NCBI GenBank assembly: GCA_037833965.1
Contig: AP031358.1
Location: 12,966,001-13,030,000, forward strand
Direction of reading: 5' to 3'
Length of the DNA stretch: 64,000 nt
DNA from: Marchantia polymorpha subsp. ruderalis
Taxonomy: Eukaryota; Streptophyta; Marchantiopsida; Marchantiales; Marchantiaceae
The notes beneath the pieces are model-generated. The model saw only the letters and a list, made by a program, of their open reading frames with translations, made no database searches and was not told where the DNA came from. The translations under genes were made by a program, and so were the position numbers. Position 1 is the stretch's first letter. The number at the start of each line of letters is the position of its first letter. Positions 63,214 through 64,000 of this stretch are shown in pieces.

Positions 63214-63679
63214 GTAGTATTTCTGGGAATGACAAGTGCCTGAGAATTCAAACTCTTCAATAGACTGTTGTTGTGTTACTGGAATGTTTCACAGTGAGTC
63301 CTTCAGTGCGGACCTGTGTTCTCTGCGCGTTTTGTGAGTTGAGAGTGTTGTTCACCGCGTATGAGTGACTTCGATCCGAAGTAGGCAGTCCAAACCGGGT
63401 TTCCTACGCTAGCAGCAAGCTAGTGGAAGCGTTGTAAAAGCCGGAGTTGGAAGTCACTACCCGCAGCTTCGCTGAGTGTACTCTTGAGAGACTTCCCCCC
63501 TGAAATCTTGAGTAGAGGTCCTAACGGATCTCTGGGTTGTGTTTCTGTAGTTTCAGGTGTGTGTGTGTGTGTGTGTACGCTGCACTGTGCGACCTCTGAG
63601 TGCGCTCCGAGTGGACACTTGCAGTATTTCTGGGAGTGACAGTTGCCTGAGAATTCAAACTCATCAATAGTCTGTTAAA
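63214..63679. repeat. Duplicated segment in the LTR U5 region
   Basis: GTATTTCTGGGAATGACAAG with TGCCTGAGAATTCAAACTC and CAATAGACTGTT at about 63214-63270 recurs at about 63621-63677 with few changes, some 407 bp apart. Confidence 0.9.
63557..63576. repeat. (GT)10 microsatellite
   Basis: Ten GT dinucleotides between the duplicated U5 segments. Confidence 0.95.
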
Positions 63680-64000
63680 CGTGACACTTTGTACCCTGTG
63701 TGTTCCTCTGTCCCTGTGGGTTCGACCTTTCTACCACTATATTGCAGTTTTAGCCTTTAGTGGGTTATTACAACCTTCCGCGCAGATTGCGCAGGAAGGG
63801 CAGGCAGCAGAAACGGGCGGTGCAAGGGTGATAGAAGTCACTGCGGCGTCGACCCCTTCGGAAACCGAAGATCGAGCCGCAACAGGGGCTCAAGCAGTGG
63901 GATCCCCCACTGCCTTGGATATTTTAGCAGGCAGTGGAGTGGCAGTCGCAGCGGAAGCTGTTGCGCGCCACAGTTCCAGGGAGTCGCCAAGGGATTCGGT

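Larger units (their letters stand above)
61370..63772 (+). mobile_element. Solo LTR, 2,403 bp, with 5-bp target-site duplication
   Basis: The left end is TGTGGTAACCCAC and the right end GTGGGTTATTACA: TG..CA ends within a 13-bp imperfect terminal inverted repeat (11 of 13 match). The target duplication ACCTT is at 61365-61369 and 63773-63777. There is no coding domain between the ends. A TATA box at 62802-62810 suggests U3 of ~1.4 kb and R-U5 of ~0.95 kb. The LTR is unusually long and contains hairpin-bounded modules, a 21-bp tandem repeat, a poly-G run (61729-61738) and a duplicated U5 segment. Similar ends occur at 55992 and 58625. Confidence 0.92.
59980..64000 (+). pseudogene. Repeated gag-like ORF with two TAG stops, split by a solo LTR
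   Basis: ATG at 59980 (MSKVPQLRVSPLRVPQIG) opens a frame that stays aligned through TAG at 60193-60195 and TAG at 60268-60270 to 61369, where an LTR is inserted, and resumes in the same frame from 63778 to the window end once the duplicated target is counted once. Residues ~1-220 form a folded-looking domain (FLLWGWNWTCPEMVREYL, LFKVARHPKNGFRTRDY, LLQILQPTKTAYMHGWQ, SPYLIVFYRAMGCL). Then come DTDPDEE, a PAPAPAR stretch, a basic RIPRKRKW motif and a long disordered R/S/T/P/E region with AGTCGGCCGACT palindromes at 61015 and 61249. The same family is decayed at 37.6-39.3 kb. Its function is unknown; retroelement-encoded or host-derived multicopy are both possible. It is inactive as it stands. 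Confidence 0.75.

Noticed and set aside
61370-63772. DNA transposon reading of the 13-bp inverted termini
   Set aside because: The 5-bp target duplication, TG..CA ends, internal TATA box and other copies sharing the left end fit an LTR better; no transposase is present.

Overview
The window looks like nuclear DNA of a land plant, and a liverwort (Marchantia-like) is the best guess. The grounds are spliced plant genes with GT..AG introns, TATA boxes about 115-125 bp upstream of start codons, a plant class III peroxidase, an LRRNT/LRR protein, AT-rich intergenic DNA, and a gag-like repeated ORF family that I associate from memory with Marchantia. The species is inference. Gene density is low; most of the 64 kb is intergenic or repeat-derived.

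Layout. 0-2.3 kb: half a U-box domain exon followed by seven correctly phased exons of a 5'-truncated 20S proteasome subunit alpha type-3 (PAG1) copy; the two can be spliced together in frame. 2.3-11.3 kb: no recognisable gene. 11.4-14.5 kb: a complete two-exon secreted multicopper oxidase of the CotA/bilirubin-oxidase/LPR1 type, with a tandemly duplicated hairpin in its 3' UTR whose stems carry compensatory changes. 14.6-22.2 kb: AT-rich DNA with a 69-bp satellite array and one decayed coding island. 22.2-28.2 kb: GC-rich low-complexity sequence, local duplications and an RCL1-like fragment. 28.2-31.7 kb: a small secreted-protein gene of unknown function with two decayed copies. 32.2-33.2 kb: a foldback element. 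37.6-39.4 kb: a decayed minus-strand copy of the Marchantia-type repeated ORF. 42.9-44.3 kb: a complete four-exon class III peroxidase on the minus strand. 47.3-47.9 kb: a secreted LRR protein. 47.9-56 kb: nothing recognised. 56-64 kb: nested retroelement sequence, namely LTR fragments, a minus-strand Ty3/gypsy-type gag-protease fragment, a second repeated ORF with two TAG stops, and a 2,403-bp solo LTR with a 5-bp target-site duplication inserted into that ORF.

The intact genes (oxidase, unknown secreted protein, peroxidase, LRR protein) all encode predicted secreted products. Apoplastic or cell-wall redox work is plausible for the oxidase and peroxidase, but nothing shows that they act together. 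The most interesting signals are the covarying twin hairpin, the possible U-box/proteasome fusion, the all-TAG decay pattern of the retroelement ORFs, and the foldback modules inside the LTR.
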